A DNA stretch of 30,472 nt, from positions 1 to 30,472 of the forward strand of contig JAVBTR010000028.1 of assembly GCA_031556065.1 (NCBI GenBank), written 5' to 3'. The DNA comes from JAVBTR01 sp031556065 (GTDB taxonomy: Bacteria > Bacillota > Clostridia > Christensenellales > Aristaeellaceae). A program made the position numbers and the translations under genes. Under the pieces are notes generated by a model. The model searched no databases. It was not told the origin of the DNA and worked only from the letters and a program-made list of their open reading frames with translations. Of this stretch, positions 15,878-24,003 are shown one piece after another (the stretch's first letter is position 1; each line of letters begins with the position of its first letter).

Positions 15878-17310
15878 TATTCTGTTCCTCCTATTTGCTT
15901 AATGGCATTTTTCCAGCCCTCATACAGGGCGCGGCGTTGCTCGCTTTTCATGGTGGGTGTGATGGTGCGGCGGGTTTGGTTTTTAAACAGGGTTTCCCGA
16001 GTATTTAGTCCTGCGCCGATAGCTGCGCAATAGGCAGCCCCTAAGCCGGATAATTCTTCTGTTTCGCTTATTTCGATGGGGATGTTCAGCATATCCGCTT
16101 GGAACTGCATTAGGAATTGATCTCTGGTGGGGCCGCCGTCAGCACGCAGCACGCTTAAAGGCGCACCCATGGCTTCCACCACATCCTTGATCTGGTAGGC
16201 GATGCATTCCTCCGCTGCCCGAACGATATGGGCTTTTTTTGTGGCCCGATTCATGCCAACCAAGGCGGCTCTTGCATCGCTGTTGAAATAGGGTGCCCCC
16301 AGACCGGAAAAGGCGGGCACCAGGTAAACGCCACCTGTAGAATCCACGGTTCGGGCGATGGTTCCCGCTTCCTTGGAGGATAAGACCAGTTCGACGTCCT
16401 CTACCAGCCATTTGGTTACTGCGCCAGTGTAGTTGATGTTCCCTTCCAGCACGTAGGTGACTTGGTTATCAAGGCCCCAGGCCAGGCTGGTGACGACTCC
16501 ATCCGGTGGGGTAAGATAATCGGTACCTGCGTTCATCATCACAGAGGAACCTGTGCCATAGGTGGCCTTGGCAGTGTCGAAGGCGAAGCATTGGTTGCCA
16601 AACAAGGCTGCGTGGCTGTCGCCCATGACACCATGTAGAGGGATGGATTTGGCTAAAAGCCCGCTTAAATCTGTCATGCCGAATAAGCTGTCACTCATGC
16701 AGATTTCGGGCAGGCAGTTCATTTGAAGGCCAAAGGCTCCTACCAAATCTTCATCCCATTTGAGGGTATGCAGGTTCAATAGCTGGGTACGGCTGGCGTT
16801 GGAATAATCGGTTTTAAAGGCCCCGGTTAGCTTAAAAATAAGCCAGCTGTCCACGGTGCCAAAGCAAGCGGTGCCTTTTTCCATGGCGGCTTGAACAGCC
16901 TTTACATGCTTGGCCATCCAGCCGAACTTGGCGGCAGAAAAATAGGGGGAAAGCTGCAGACCCGTTTTTTCACGTACCATGGCGGCATCGATATTCTCCA
17001 CAACATCGGTAGCCCTGGCGCATTGCCAGACGATAGCGTTATAAAGGGGCAGCCCGGTTTCACGATCCCAGCAGACAGCCGTTTCCCGCTGGTTGGAAAT
17101 ACCCAAAACGGCGATATCGGTTTCCCCCAAAAACTTAATGGCTTTCAGGGTGTTCAAGTAAATTTCCATAGGATTGTGCTCCACCCAGCCCAGATCGTTG
17201 GTAATTTGTTGATGGGGGATATCCTTGCGGGAAAGCAGCTTGCCGTTTATATCCCATAAAAGAGCCTTGGTAGCGCTGGTGCTTTGGTCGATAGAAAGAA
17301 TAAAACTCAT
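15877..17310 (-). CDS. FGGY-family carbohydrate kinase, glycerol-kinase-like
   Basis: A 477-residue FGGY kinase whose closest recognisable relative is glycerol kinase. The N-terminal ATPase-fold phosphate loop (I-D-Q-S-T-S-A-T-K) and the sugar site are clear: R75-E76, W95, Y123 and D231 match GlpK R83-E84, W103, Y135 and D245. The position of GlpK F270 is Ser (S256 in Y-G-T-G-S-S), so the pocket is more open and the substrate may be larger or branched. It overlaps the transketolase C gene by four bases (ATGA) and the isomerase gene by one. The operon suggests a ketose kinase feeding the transketolase. Plain glycerol kinase is the main alternative. Confidence 0.85.
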   Translation of the reverse strand: MSFILSIDQSTSATKALLWDINGKLLSRKDIPHQQITNDLGWVEHNPMEIYLNTLKAIKFLGETDIAVLGISNQRETAVCWDRETGLPLYNAIVWQCARATDVVENIDAAMVREKTGLQLSPYFSAAKFGWMAKHVKAVQAAMEKGTACFGTVDSWLIFKLTGAFKTDYSNASRTQLLNLHTLKWDEDLVGAFGLQMNCLPEICMSDSLFGMTDLSGLLAKSIPLHGVMGDSHAALFGNQCFAFDTAKATYGTGSSVMMNAGTDYLTPPDGVVTSLAWGLDNQVTYVLEGNINYTGAVTKWLVEDVELVLSSKEAGTIARTVDSTGGVYLVPAFSGLGAPYFNSDARAALVGMNRATKKAHIVRAAEECIAYQIKDVVEAMGAPLSVLRADGGPTRDQFLMQFQADMLNIPIEISETEELSGLGAAYCAAIGAGLNTRETLFKNQTRRTITPTMKSEQRRALYEGWKNAIKQIGGTE

Positions 17311-18248
17311 TTGCCAGCCCCCTTTAATAAGGCCTTGGCTTCCTTGGCGATGCCATCCGGGGTCAGGGCGTAATATTCAAACAATTCGTTATTTTTGCCG
17401 ACTTTGTATTCTTCATCGGGGAAGCCCATAATCTTAACAGGGATGGGGCAGTTCTGCGAGGTAACGGCACAAACTGCCTCCCCTAAGCCACCGTGGATGG
17501 AGTGCTCTTCCACTGTGACAATGGCTTTGGTTTCCTTGGCAGCCTTAATAATGGCTTCTTTATCCAAAGGCTTTAAGCAGAACATATCCAGCACACGGGC
17601 GGAGATACCCTCGCCCATCAGCCTTTCTGCCGCTGATTTAGCGTAATGCACCATTTCCCCGCAGGCAATGAGGGTGATGTCGTTGCCTTCTTTAACCTGC
17701 TTGGCCTGATGCATATTAAAGTTTTCATCTGCGCCATATACCGTGTCCACATCGCCCCGGCCTGTGCGCATATAGGCGGGGCCATGGGCTTTGGCAAGGT
17801 ATTCGGTGATGGCGGCGGTCTGAATGTTATCGCTGGGAGCAAAGATTTCGATGTTAGGCAGGGCGCGCATGGCGGCATAATCGTTTAAGGCTGTGTGGGT
17901 GCCGCCTAAGGGGCCATAGCTGACCCCGGCGGATACGCCCACGATTTTTACGTTAGCTTTGTTGTAAGCCACGTCTACCTTCACCTGCTCATAGCTGCGG
18001 GCAGCCAAAAAGCAGGCAGGACCGCAAACGAATACATTCTTACCCGTGGTGGAAAGCCCTGCGGCAATGGCCACGGCGTTTTGCTCTGCAATACCCGCTT
18101 CAACAAACTGTTCCGGGTATTGTTTCGCGAACTCGCCTGCGGTGACGCTGCCGCGGGAATCGGTGCAGACCATGTAAAGGGATTTATCGCTTTGGGCAAG
18201 TTGTTCCAAGGTTTGGGTGAACGCCTTGCGGCAGGATACCTTTGCCAT
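17307..18248 (-). CDS. Transketolase, C-terminal subunit (split type)
   Basis: A 313-residue protein corresponding to the pyrimidine-binding and C-terminal domains of transketolase. The catalytic Glu that activates ThDP is E55 in E-A-G-I-A-E-Q-N. The start is the ATG at 18248 with GGAGGG upstream. A longer frame to 18296 would overlap the N-terminal subunit gene. It lies one base after that gene's stop (TAA-C-ATG) and overlaps the kinase gene by four, so the three are coupled. Split transketolases are common in Bacillota and archaea, and in several specialised sugar pathways. The partner is the next gene upstream, and together they give one active ThDP site. Confidence 0.92.
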   Translation of the reverse strand: MAKVSCRKAFTQTLEQLAQSDKSLYMVCTDSRGSVTAGEFAKQYPEQFVEAGIAEQNAVAIAAGLSTTGKNVFVCGPACFLAARSYEQVKVDVAYNKANVKIVGVSAGVSYGPLGGTHTALNDYAAMRALPNIEIFAPSDNIQTAAITEYLAKAHGPAYMRTGRGDVDTVYGADENFNMHQAKQVKEGNDITLIACGEMVHYAKSAAERLMGEGISARVLDMFCLKPLDKEAIIKAAKETKAIVTVEEHSIHGGLGEAVCAVTSQNCPIPVKIMGFPDEEYKVGKNNELFEYYALTPDGIAKEAKALLKGAGK

Positions 18249-18249
18249 G

Positions 18250-19041
18250 TTATTTTCCCTCCAAATCTGCCTTGATTTGCTGGTACTGATCCTCATTGGG
18301 TACCAGATGGTGCCAGTCTGCCTGGTTTTCCATTACAGGGGAGCCGTAACCTTTTATTGTCTGCGCAATAACGCAAAGAGGTTTTTCATGGGGGACAGTA
18401 ATAGCAGCCAACAGGCTATCCGGGTCGTGGCCGTCGCAGACCCGACATTCAAAACCAAAGGCTTCGTATTTTTGCTTAAGGCCTTCAAGGGGCATCACTT
18501 CTTCCGTGGCGCCGGATATTTGCAGGCGATTACGGTCGATGATGGCGGTTAAGTTGCTTAAATGGTATTTGCTGGCGGCCATGGCGGCTTCCCAGTTGGA
18601 ACCTTCCGCCTGCTCCCCGTCGCCCATGAGCACGTAAACGTTAGCATCCCTTTGGCCGATGGCCATGCCAACGCCTAAAGAAAGCCCGTGGCCTAAAGCC
18701 CCTGTGGCTGCTTCAACCCCCGGAACCTTCAAGGTGGGATGCTCGGCCAGAATCGTGTTAAAGGCGGCATAGGTCTTCAGCGTTTCTTTAGACATGAAGC
18801 CTAAGTCCGCCAAAATAGTATACAAGGCCTCGGCACAGTGACCCTTGCTTAAGATAAAGCGATCCCGGTCTGCTGCCAGCTGCTTAATTTTTTGTGTATC
18901 CATAACCTGGTAATAAAGGCACGTAAGAATGTCCATGCAGCTCATACTGCCGCCGATATGCCCCGTCTGCGCGGCTTTAACCATTTCTAAAACATCCAGC
19001 CTGCGGCCGTTGGCAAGCTGCTTCAACTGGGTACTGTCCAT
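18250..19041 (-). CDS. Transketolase, N-terminal subunit (split type)
   Basis: A 263-residue protein equal to the ThDP pyrophosphate-binding domain. The G-H-I-G-G motif (27-31) and the ThDP/Mg motif beginning G-D-G-E (140-143) and ending at N171 are present. With the C-terminal subunit it should transfer a two-carbon ketol unit between sugar phosphates. It is the first gene of the operon, opposite the LacI-type regulator. The start at 19041 has GGGA five bases upstream and AGGA ten bases upstream. A GGAGG further up faces a two-codon ORF (ATG GGA TAA, 19052-19044), which may be chance. Being first in a regulated sugar operon suggests a specialised enzyme rather than the housekeeping one. Confidence 0.92.
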   Translation of the reverse strand: MDSTQLKQLANGRRLDVLEMVKAAQTGHIGGSMSCMDILTCLYYQVMDTQKIKQLAADRDRFILSKGHCAEALYTILADLGFMSKETLKTYAAFNTILAEHPTLKVPGVEAATGALGHGLSLGVGMAIGQRDANVYVLMGDGEQAEGSNWEAAMAASKYHLSNLTAIIDRNRLQISGATEEVMPLEGLKQKYEAFGFECRVCDGHDPDSLLAAITVPHEKPLCVIAQTIKGYGSPVMENQADWHHLVPNEDQYQQIKADLEGK

Positions 19042-19138
19042 AGTTATCCCATCCTTTACTGCCTCCTATTATCAAAGAACAGAAACTTAATTTCAATATA
19101 TAATTTAGTTTAATTTAATTAATTATTGACTTAATTGC

Positions 19139-19166
19139 TTGACGAACAGAATCTGCTGTGTATACT
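19139..19166 (+). promoter_or_regulatory. Promoter of the LacI-type regulator gene
   Basis: TTGACG (19139-19144), a 16-base spacer and TATACT (19161-19166) form a good vegetative promoter. Transcription would start near 19173, which rules out the in-frame GTG at 19158 and supports the ATG at 19188. The stretch 19085-19135 is strikingly A+T rich and should also hold the divergent transketolase promoter. I could not place that promoter or a clear operator with confidence. Confidence 0.72.
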
Positions 19167-19187
19167 GATGTTAATGGAGTGATGAAC

Positions 19188-20192
19188 ATGGGTGTTACAG
19201 CGAAGGAGTTGGCAGAAAAGCTGAACCTGTCACCAGCGGCGGTTTCCATGGCGCTGAACGGAAAACCGGGGGTCAGTGATCGGACCCGCAGGCAGGTGAT
19301 TGAAGCGGCGGAAAAATATGGCTTTGATTTTTCTAAGCTTAATGATAAGCGCCAGCATACGGGTCACTTTTGCTTTATTCTCTATAAGCGTCAGGGTGCG
19401 GTGGTAGGGGATACGCCTTTTTTCTCCCAGCTTTCCCAAGGTATTGAAACCGGCTGCAAAAATGCCGGCTATAAATTGCAAATAAGCTATATTTATAAAG
19501 GCGACGATGTGGAAACCCAGCTGCATGACATTGTTAGCGGTGGCTGCTGTGGGGTTTTGTTACTGGGCACAGAATTAACCAGAGAAGATTTTCTGCCTTT
19601 TTCAAAACTAACCATTCCCATGGTGTTGGTGGATGCTTACTTCGATACTTTAAAGCACGATTGTGTTTTGATCAACAATGTTCAGGGGGCTTACTTGGCT
19701 ACCGATTACCTGATTACAAAAACAAAAAAACAGCCTGGCTATTTGCATTCTTCATACATGATCGGCAATTTCGAGGAACGGGCGGATGGATTTTATAAGG
19801 CGGTGCGCCAGCATGGCATGGCCACCTCCAAATCCATTGTGCATAAATTAACCCCTTCTGTTGAAGGCGCTTACGCGGATATGGCTGCGTTGATCGATGG
19901 AAAAGAGGAATTAGCCCCCTGTTATTTTGCGGACAATGACTTGATCGCCATTGGCGCTATGCGGGCCATGCGTTCAAGGGGGCTTAAAATCCCTGGCGAT
20001 GTAAAGGTGATCGGCTTTGACAATATTCCCATGGCAGATTATTTTGAGCCACCGCTGACCACTGTGAACGTACCCAAGCAGTACATGGGAGAAATGGCAG
20101 CCTTAAGGTTGGCCGAAATTTTGCATGAAAAAAACCATGTGCCCATTAAGATTGAAATAGGCACACGGCTTGTGGCTCGAAGGTCTGTCTAA
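19188..20192 (+). CDS. LacI/GalR-family transcriptional regulator
   Basis: A 334-residue LacI-type regulator. The N-terminal helix-turn-helix (residues 2-25, with S-P-A-A-V-S-M-A-L-N-G) and hinge are typical, followed by a periplasmic-binding-protein-like sugar sensor ending in V-I-G-F-D-N-I-P and L-T-T-V. The ATG at 19188 has GGAG eight bases upstream. ATG 19182 is too close to it, and GTG 19158 lies before the expected transcription start. It is divergent from the split-transketolase operon and is its likely regulator, presumably answering to the sugar or its phosphate. It ends one base before the convergent malic enzyme gene. Confidence 0.92.
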   Translation: MGVTAKELAEKLNLSPAAVSMALNGKPGVSDRTRRQVIEAAEKYGFDFSKLNDKRQHTGHFCFILYKRQGAVVGDTPFFSQLSQGIETGCKNAGYKLQISYIYKGDDVETQLHDIVSGGCCGVLLLGTELTREDFLPFSKLTIPMVLVDAYFDTLKHDCVLINNVQGAYLATDYLITKTKKQPGYLHSSYMIGNFEERADGFYKAVRQHGMATSKSIVHKLTPSVEGAYADMAALIDGKEELAPCYFADNDLIAIGAMRAMRSRGLKIPGDVKVIGFDNIPMADYFEPPLTTVNVPKQYMGEMAALRLAEILHEKNHVPIKIEIGTRLVARRSV

Positions 20193-20193
20193 T

Positions 20194-21369
20194 TTATTCT
20201 GCTTGCGCCGCGCCGGATTCCCTGGCGGCCTTCATAACCGCATCGGCTACGGCCCTGCCTACCCGCTTATCCAGCGCTGAGGGCAGGATGTAATCACAGG
20301 CAAGCTCGTTTTCCGCTACCAAGGCGGCGATAGCGTGAGAAGCGGCCATTTTCATTTCTTCGTTGATGGTCTTGGCCCGGCAATCCAAGGCACCCCTGAA
20401 GATACCCGGAAAGGCCAAAACGTTATTGATCTGGTTGGGAAAATCGCTTCGGCCTGTGCCAGCAATCTTCGCCCCTGCTTCCAAAGCCGCGTCCGGCATA
20501 ATTTCAGGCACCGGGTTAGCCATGGCGAAAACAACGGGTTCCTTGGCCATGGATTGAATCATTTCCTTGGTTAATACATTAGGCGCAGATACGCCGATGA
20601 ACACATCTGCGCCCTTTAACGCGGCAGCCAGAGCCCCTGCGATGCTGCGGGGATTGGTAAGCTGCGCCATGGCTTGTTGGGCGGGATTCATTCCGCTGGC
20701 CCCATTACACAGGGCACCAAAACGGTCCACTAAAATAAGATCCTCAATACCTAAGCTAAGTAGGTGCTTGCCAATAGCAATACCTGCGGAGCCTGCGCCG
20801 TTGATAACCACTTTCACGCTGGCCATGTCTTTTTTAGTGAGCTTCAGGGCGTTAATCAGCGCTGCCGCTACCACAATGGCTGTGCCGTGCTGATCGTCGT
20901 GGAAAACGGGAATATCGCAGATGGCTTTTAATTTTTCTTCGATTTCAAAGCATCTGGGGGCGGCGATGTCTTCTAAATTGATGCCGCCGAAGCTGCCGGA
21001 AATAAGGGCAATCGTGCGGACGATTTCATCCACTTCCTTGGAGCGGACGCAAAGGGGAATAGCATCCACATCGGCAAAGGCCTTGAAAAGCGCCGCCTTG
21101 CCTTCCATAACGGGCATGCCCGCCTCAGGGCCAATATCCCCAAGGCCCAGCACCGCTGTGCCGTCGGTGATTACGGCTACCAGGTTGCCGCGACGGGTCA
21201 GGGAGAAGGACTGATTGTAATCCTTTTGAATCTCCAAGCAGGCCTGGGCGACCCCTGGGGTATAAGCCAGGGACAGGTCCTCCCGCGTCTCCAAGGGCAC
21301 ACGGGGAACGATTTCGATTTTGCCCTGCCAAAGCTTGTGTTTTTCGAGTGATGCCTGGGAAATGTTCAT
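20194..21369 (-). CDS. NAD(P)-dependent malic enzyme
   Basis: A 391-residue malic enzyme of the short bacterial type, which decarboxylates malate to pyruvate with reduction of NAD or NADP. The N-terminal L-A-Y-T-P-G-V-A has the catalytic Tyr, M-E-G-K-A-A-L-F the catalytic Lys region, and F-H-D-D-Q-H-G-T-A the metal-binding Asp pair. G-A-G-S-A-G is the nucleotide-binding loop, and F-P-N-Q-I-N-N-V-L-A-F-P-G-I-F is the family signature. The ATG at 21369 follows GGAGGAA. It has its own promoter (21398-21426) and ends one base from the LacI-type gene. Coenzyme preference cannot be read with certainty. Confidence 0.94.
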   Translation of the reverse strand: MNISQASLEKHKLWQGKIEIVPRVPLETREDLSLAYTPGVAQACLEIQKDYNQSFSLTRRGNLVAVITDGTAVLGLGDIGPEAGMPVMEGKAALFKAFADVDAIPLCVRSKEVDEIVRTIALISGSFGGINLEDIAAPRCFEIEEKLKAICDIPVFHDDQHGTAIVVAAALINALKLTKKDMASVKVVINGAGSAGIAIGKHLLSLGIEDLILVDRFGALCNGASGMNPAQQAMAQLTNPRSIAGALAAALKGADVFIGVSAPNVLTKEMIQSMAKEPVVFAMANPVPEIMPDAALEAGAKIAGTGRSDFPNQINNVLAFPGIFRGALDCRAKTINEEMKMAASHAIAALVAENELACDYILPSALDKRVGRAVADAVMKAARESGAAQAE

Positions 21370-21397
21370 GGTGATTCCTCCGTTTCATTCGCCTTTC

Positions 21398-21426
21398 ATT
21401 TTAAGGCTGCAAGCAGGATTTGTAAA
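21398..21426 (-). promoter_or_regulatory. Promoter of the malic enzyme gene
   Basis: Read on the minus strand, TTTACA (21426-21421), a 17-base spacer and TAAAAT (21403-21398) fit a vegetative promoter. Transcription would begin near 21391, about 20 bases before the ATG at 21369. Confidence 0.72.
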
Positions 21427-21435
21427 GCGCTTCCA
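21422..21435 (-). promoter_or_regulatory. Possible CcpA (cre-like) site over the malic enzyme -35 box
   Basis: The minus strand reads TGGAAGCGCTTTAC, with an intact AAGCGCTT core. It agrees with 11 of 14 bases of the well-known cre form TGAAAGCGCTTTCA, failing at the outer CA. It overlaps the -35 box, where a bound CcpA would block transcription. It is only a weak candidate. Confidence 0.3.
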
Positions 21436-21472
21436 CGAACAAAGTATGGATAAGTGCAAGGAGGGGCTCACG

Positions 21473-22309
21473 GTGGAAGAAAAGAGCAAGAAGCAAAAGC
21501 TTCTTGAAAAAATCCAAGAGTTTGGACAATTTCGCTGCCCCAAATGCGATGGAAGATTTAACATAAATGAAGGCAGCCTGCAATGCGAAAACGGTCATAC
21601 CTTCGATGTCAATAAAAAAGGCTTTGTGAACCTGGCCTTGAAGCAAAGCGAAACCTATTACGATGAAACCCTGTTTGCTGCCCGGGCTAGGGTCTTTGAA
21701 GGCGGTTTTTACGCGCCGGTCATGGAAGCCATTGGCGGGGTTTTAGCCGGTACTCAGGCTGTATTGGACGCAGGCTGCGGCGAGGGATATTATTTACAGG
21801 GGCTTTGTGCTCCGTTTGGCGTTGGCGTGGATTTAAGCCGGGAAGCCATTGGGCGGGCGGCGCGGGAAAGGCAAAACGGTATCTGGTGTGTGGCAGATTT
21901 AGCTAAACTGCCATTTCAGGACGCTTGCTTCGACGGGATAATGGATATCCTCTCCCCGGCCAACTACACCGCCTTTATGCGGGTTTTAAAGCCCGGCGGG
22001 CAATTGGTTAAAGTGATACCAGGTGGGGAGTACTTAAAAGAAATTCGAATGGCCCTTGGGCAAAAGGAATACGATGAGACCCGGGTGCTCAGATATATGG
22101 AAAAGACATTGGGCCAGGCCAGGGTTGTTCCTGTTAAGCATGTTTACAAAATAACAAAGGAAATTTGGCGAGATTTTATTTACATGACCCCTTTAACAAA
22201 GGATTTGGCCATAGAAGAAAGGGAAAGCTTGGCAGATAAAAACCCTGGACACATTACCATTGATTTAAACATGGCCATAACGGTCAAAGCAAAGGAGATT
22301 TCCAAATGA
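21473..22309 (+). CDS. rlmA: 23S rRNA (guanine-N1) methyltransferase, RlmA family
   Basis: A 278-residue SAM-dependent methyltransferase with the N-terminal zinc ribbon of the RlmA family (C22, C25, C38, H42; R-C-P-K-C-D and C-E-N-G-H-T-F). The SAM-binding motif I is L-D-A-G-C-G-E-G-Y-Y. It should methylate a guanine in 23S rRNA helix 35, at G748 as is usual in Gram-positives or at G745. The GTG start at 21473 is chosen because AGGAGGGG lies eight bases upstream. In-frame starts at 21446 and earlier would leave that site unused. The end overlaps the adenine deaminase start by four bases (ATGA). Confidence 0.87.
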   Translation: MEEKSKKQKLLEKIQEFGQFRCPKCDGRFNINEGSLQCENGHTFDVNKKGFVNLALKQSETYYDETLFAARARVFEGGFYAPVMEAIGGVLAGTQAVLDAGCGEGYYLQGLCAPFGVGVDLSREAIGRAARERQNGIWCVADLAKLPFQDACFDGIMDILSPANYTAFMRVLKPGGQLVKVIPGGEYLKEIRMALGQKEYDETRVLRYMEKTLGQARVVPVKHVYKITKEIWRDFIYMTPLTKDLAIEERESLADKNPGHITIDLNMAITVKAKEISK

Positions 22310-24003
22310 AGAAGGATGCGGAGTTTTTGCACAAGCTGGTGAATGTGGCACAAGGCACTGAAAAGGCGGACCTTGTTTTAAAGGATGCCCGCTATTTAAA
22401 CGTATTCATGAAGCGCTGGGAAACGGCTGATATTGCCATTAAAGACGGTTATATTGCCGGCATCGGTGAATATGAGGGTCATGAAGAAGTATCTATGGCG
22501 GGGAAATATGTGGTGCCGGGGCTCATTGACGGCCATATTCATTTGGAAAGCGCCATGCTCTCACCCTCCGAATTTGCTAAGGCAGTGGTGAAGCATGGTA
22601 CCACAGCGGTGGTTTCTGATCCCCATGAAATTGCCAATGTAATGGGGGAAAGATGGCTGGATTTTTATGAGCAAGCCACAGAGAATTTGCCCCTGGATAT
22701 ATTCATGATGGTGCCCTCCTGTGTCCCTGCCACCCCGGTGGATGAGAGCGTAACGGTGCTGAATGCTGATCAGGTGGGGGAATTTTTAAGAAGCAAAAGG
22801 GTGCTGGGCCTGGGGGAAATGATGAACTACCCTGGGGTTGTTTCAGGGGATGAACAGGTGTTAACAAAACTAAGCGGCGCCCAGAATTTGAATAAGCCCA
22901 TCGATGGTCATGCGCCGGGCTTGACTGGCAGGGCGCTGCAAGCCTATGTGGCCTGCGGTATCACCACGGACCATGAATGCACCTGTATGGATGAAGCCAT
23001 TGAAAAGATGAGCCTTGGGCAATGGATACTGGTTCGCGAAGGCACAGCTGCCCATAACCTTGAAGCGTTGGTGGGTCTGATAGAGCCGCCCTACTGTGAG
23101 CATATTGTTTTTGCCACCGACGATAAGCATCCGGGGGATATTGAAAAACTGGGGCATATCAATTACATCGTTAAAAAAGCCGTCTGCCTGGGGGCTGACC
23201 CGGTTCTTTGTCTGATTGCGGCTACCTATAACGCGGCCAAGGCCTATGATCTAAAAGACTTTGGCGCCATTGCGCCTGGGTATTTGGCTAATGTGGCGGT
23301 GCTTGACGATTTAAAGGATTTTAGCGTTGCGCGCACGCTGAACAGAGGTGTTTGGGTTTATGAAGGGGGGGCGGTACTTTGCCCAAAGACTTTTGTGGAT
23401 AAAGACCTTTACTTCGCTGCTACCCACTCCTTTCATATGCCTGACGTAACAAAAGAAAGCTTCGCCACCAAAGGAGACACAGCGGTGATTCGCCTGATCC
23501 CGGAACAGATTGTAACCGCCAATGGCGGCAGGGCTGCGGGGATTGATTTGAATAAGGACCTGTTGAAGATTGCTTGCATTGAACGGCACCATGATACAGG
23601 GCACATTGGGGTAGGCTTTATCAGCGGATTTGGGCTGAAGCAGGGGGCCATTGCTTCCTCCATTGGCCATGACAGCCACAATGTGGTGGTGGTGGGCTGT
23701 GATGAAGAAAGCATGGCTATTGCCGTTAATGCCATTAAAGAAATGCAGGGCGGGCTCGTTATCGCCAAAGAGGGGCAGGTGGCTATGACCTTGCGCCTTG
23801 AGCTTTGCGGCCTGATGACACAGGACGATTCTAAAACCGTGGATGAAAGGCTGGAGGCAATGAAAACCCTGGCCTACCAAATGGGTGTAAGCCAGGGCGT
23901 GGATCCGTTTATGACGCTGTCCTTTATGAGCTTGCCTGTTATCCCTTCCATGCGGGTATTAACCCAAGGGATGTTCGATGTGGATCAGTGGGCTTTTGTT
24001 TAA
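22306..24003 (+). CDS. ade: Adenine deaminase
   Basis: A 565-residue amidohydrolase-superfamily enzyme that converts adenine to hypoxanthine and ammonia for purine salvage. The metal-binding D-G-H-I-H-L-E (H77, H79) and S-D-P-H-E (D105, H107) are typical of bacterial Ade. The C-terminal domain with G-H-D-S-H-N is also present. The length is in the normal range (550-600). The ATG at 22306 follows AAGGAGATT and overlaps the rlmA stop, so the two genes are coupled. Its TAA stop shares the bases TTAA with the stop of the opposing GH27 gene. Confidence 0.93.
   Translation: MKKDAEFLHKLVNVAQGTEKADLVLKDARYLNVFMKRWETADIAIKDGYIAGIGEYEGHEEVSMAGKYVVPGLIDGHIHLESAMLSPSEFAKAVVKHGTTAVVSDPHEIANVMGERWLDFYEQATENLPLDIFMMVPSCVPATPVDESVTVLNADQVGEFLRSKRVLGLGEMMNYPGVVSGDEQVLTKLSGAQNLNKPIDGHAPGLTGRALQAYVACGITTDHECTCMDEAIEKMSLGQWILVREGTAAHNLEALVGLIEPPYCEHIVFATDDKHPGDIEKLGHINYIVKKAVCLGADPVLCLIAATYNAAKAYDLKDFGAIAPGYLANVAVLDDLKDFSVARTLNRGVWVYEGGAVLCPKTFVDKDLYFAATHSFHMPDVTKESFATKGDTAVIRLIPEQIVTANGGRAAGIDLNKDLLKIACIERHHDTGHIGVGFISGFGLKQGAIASSIGHDSHNVVVVGCDEESMAIAVNAIKEMQGGLVIAKEGQVAMTLRLELCGLMTQDDSKTVDERLEAMKTLAYQMGVSQGVDPFMTLSFMSLPVIPSMRVLTQGMFDVDQWAFV

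Noticed and set aside
14468..19041. Operon called as sulfoquinovose degradation by the sulfo-transketolase route
   Set aside because: The split transketolase and an isomerase fit, but no sulfoquinovosidase, RpiB-like second isomerase or sulfoacetaldehyde gene is present, and a sugar kinase is. Kept only as an alternative.
23311..23880. Open frame of 189 codons antisense to adenine deaminase
   Set aside because: It is inside a well-conserved gene and rich in residues typical of antisense reading.
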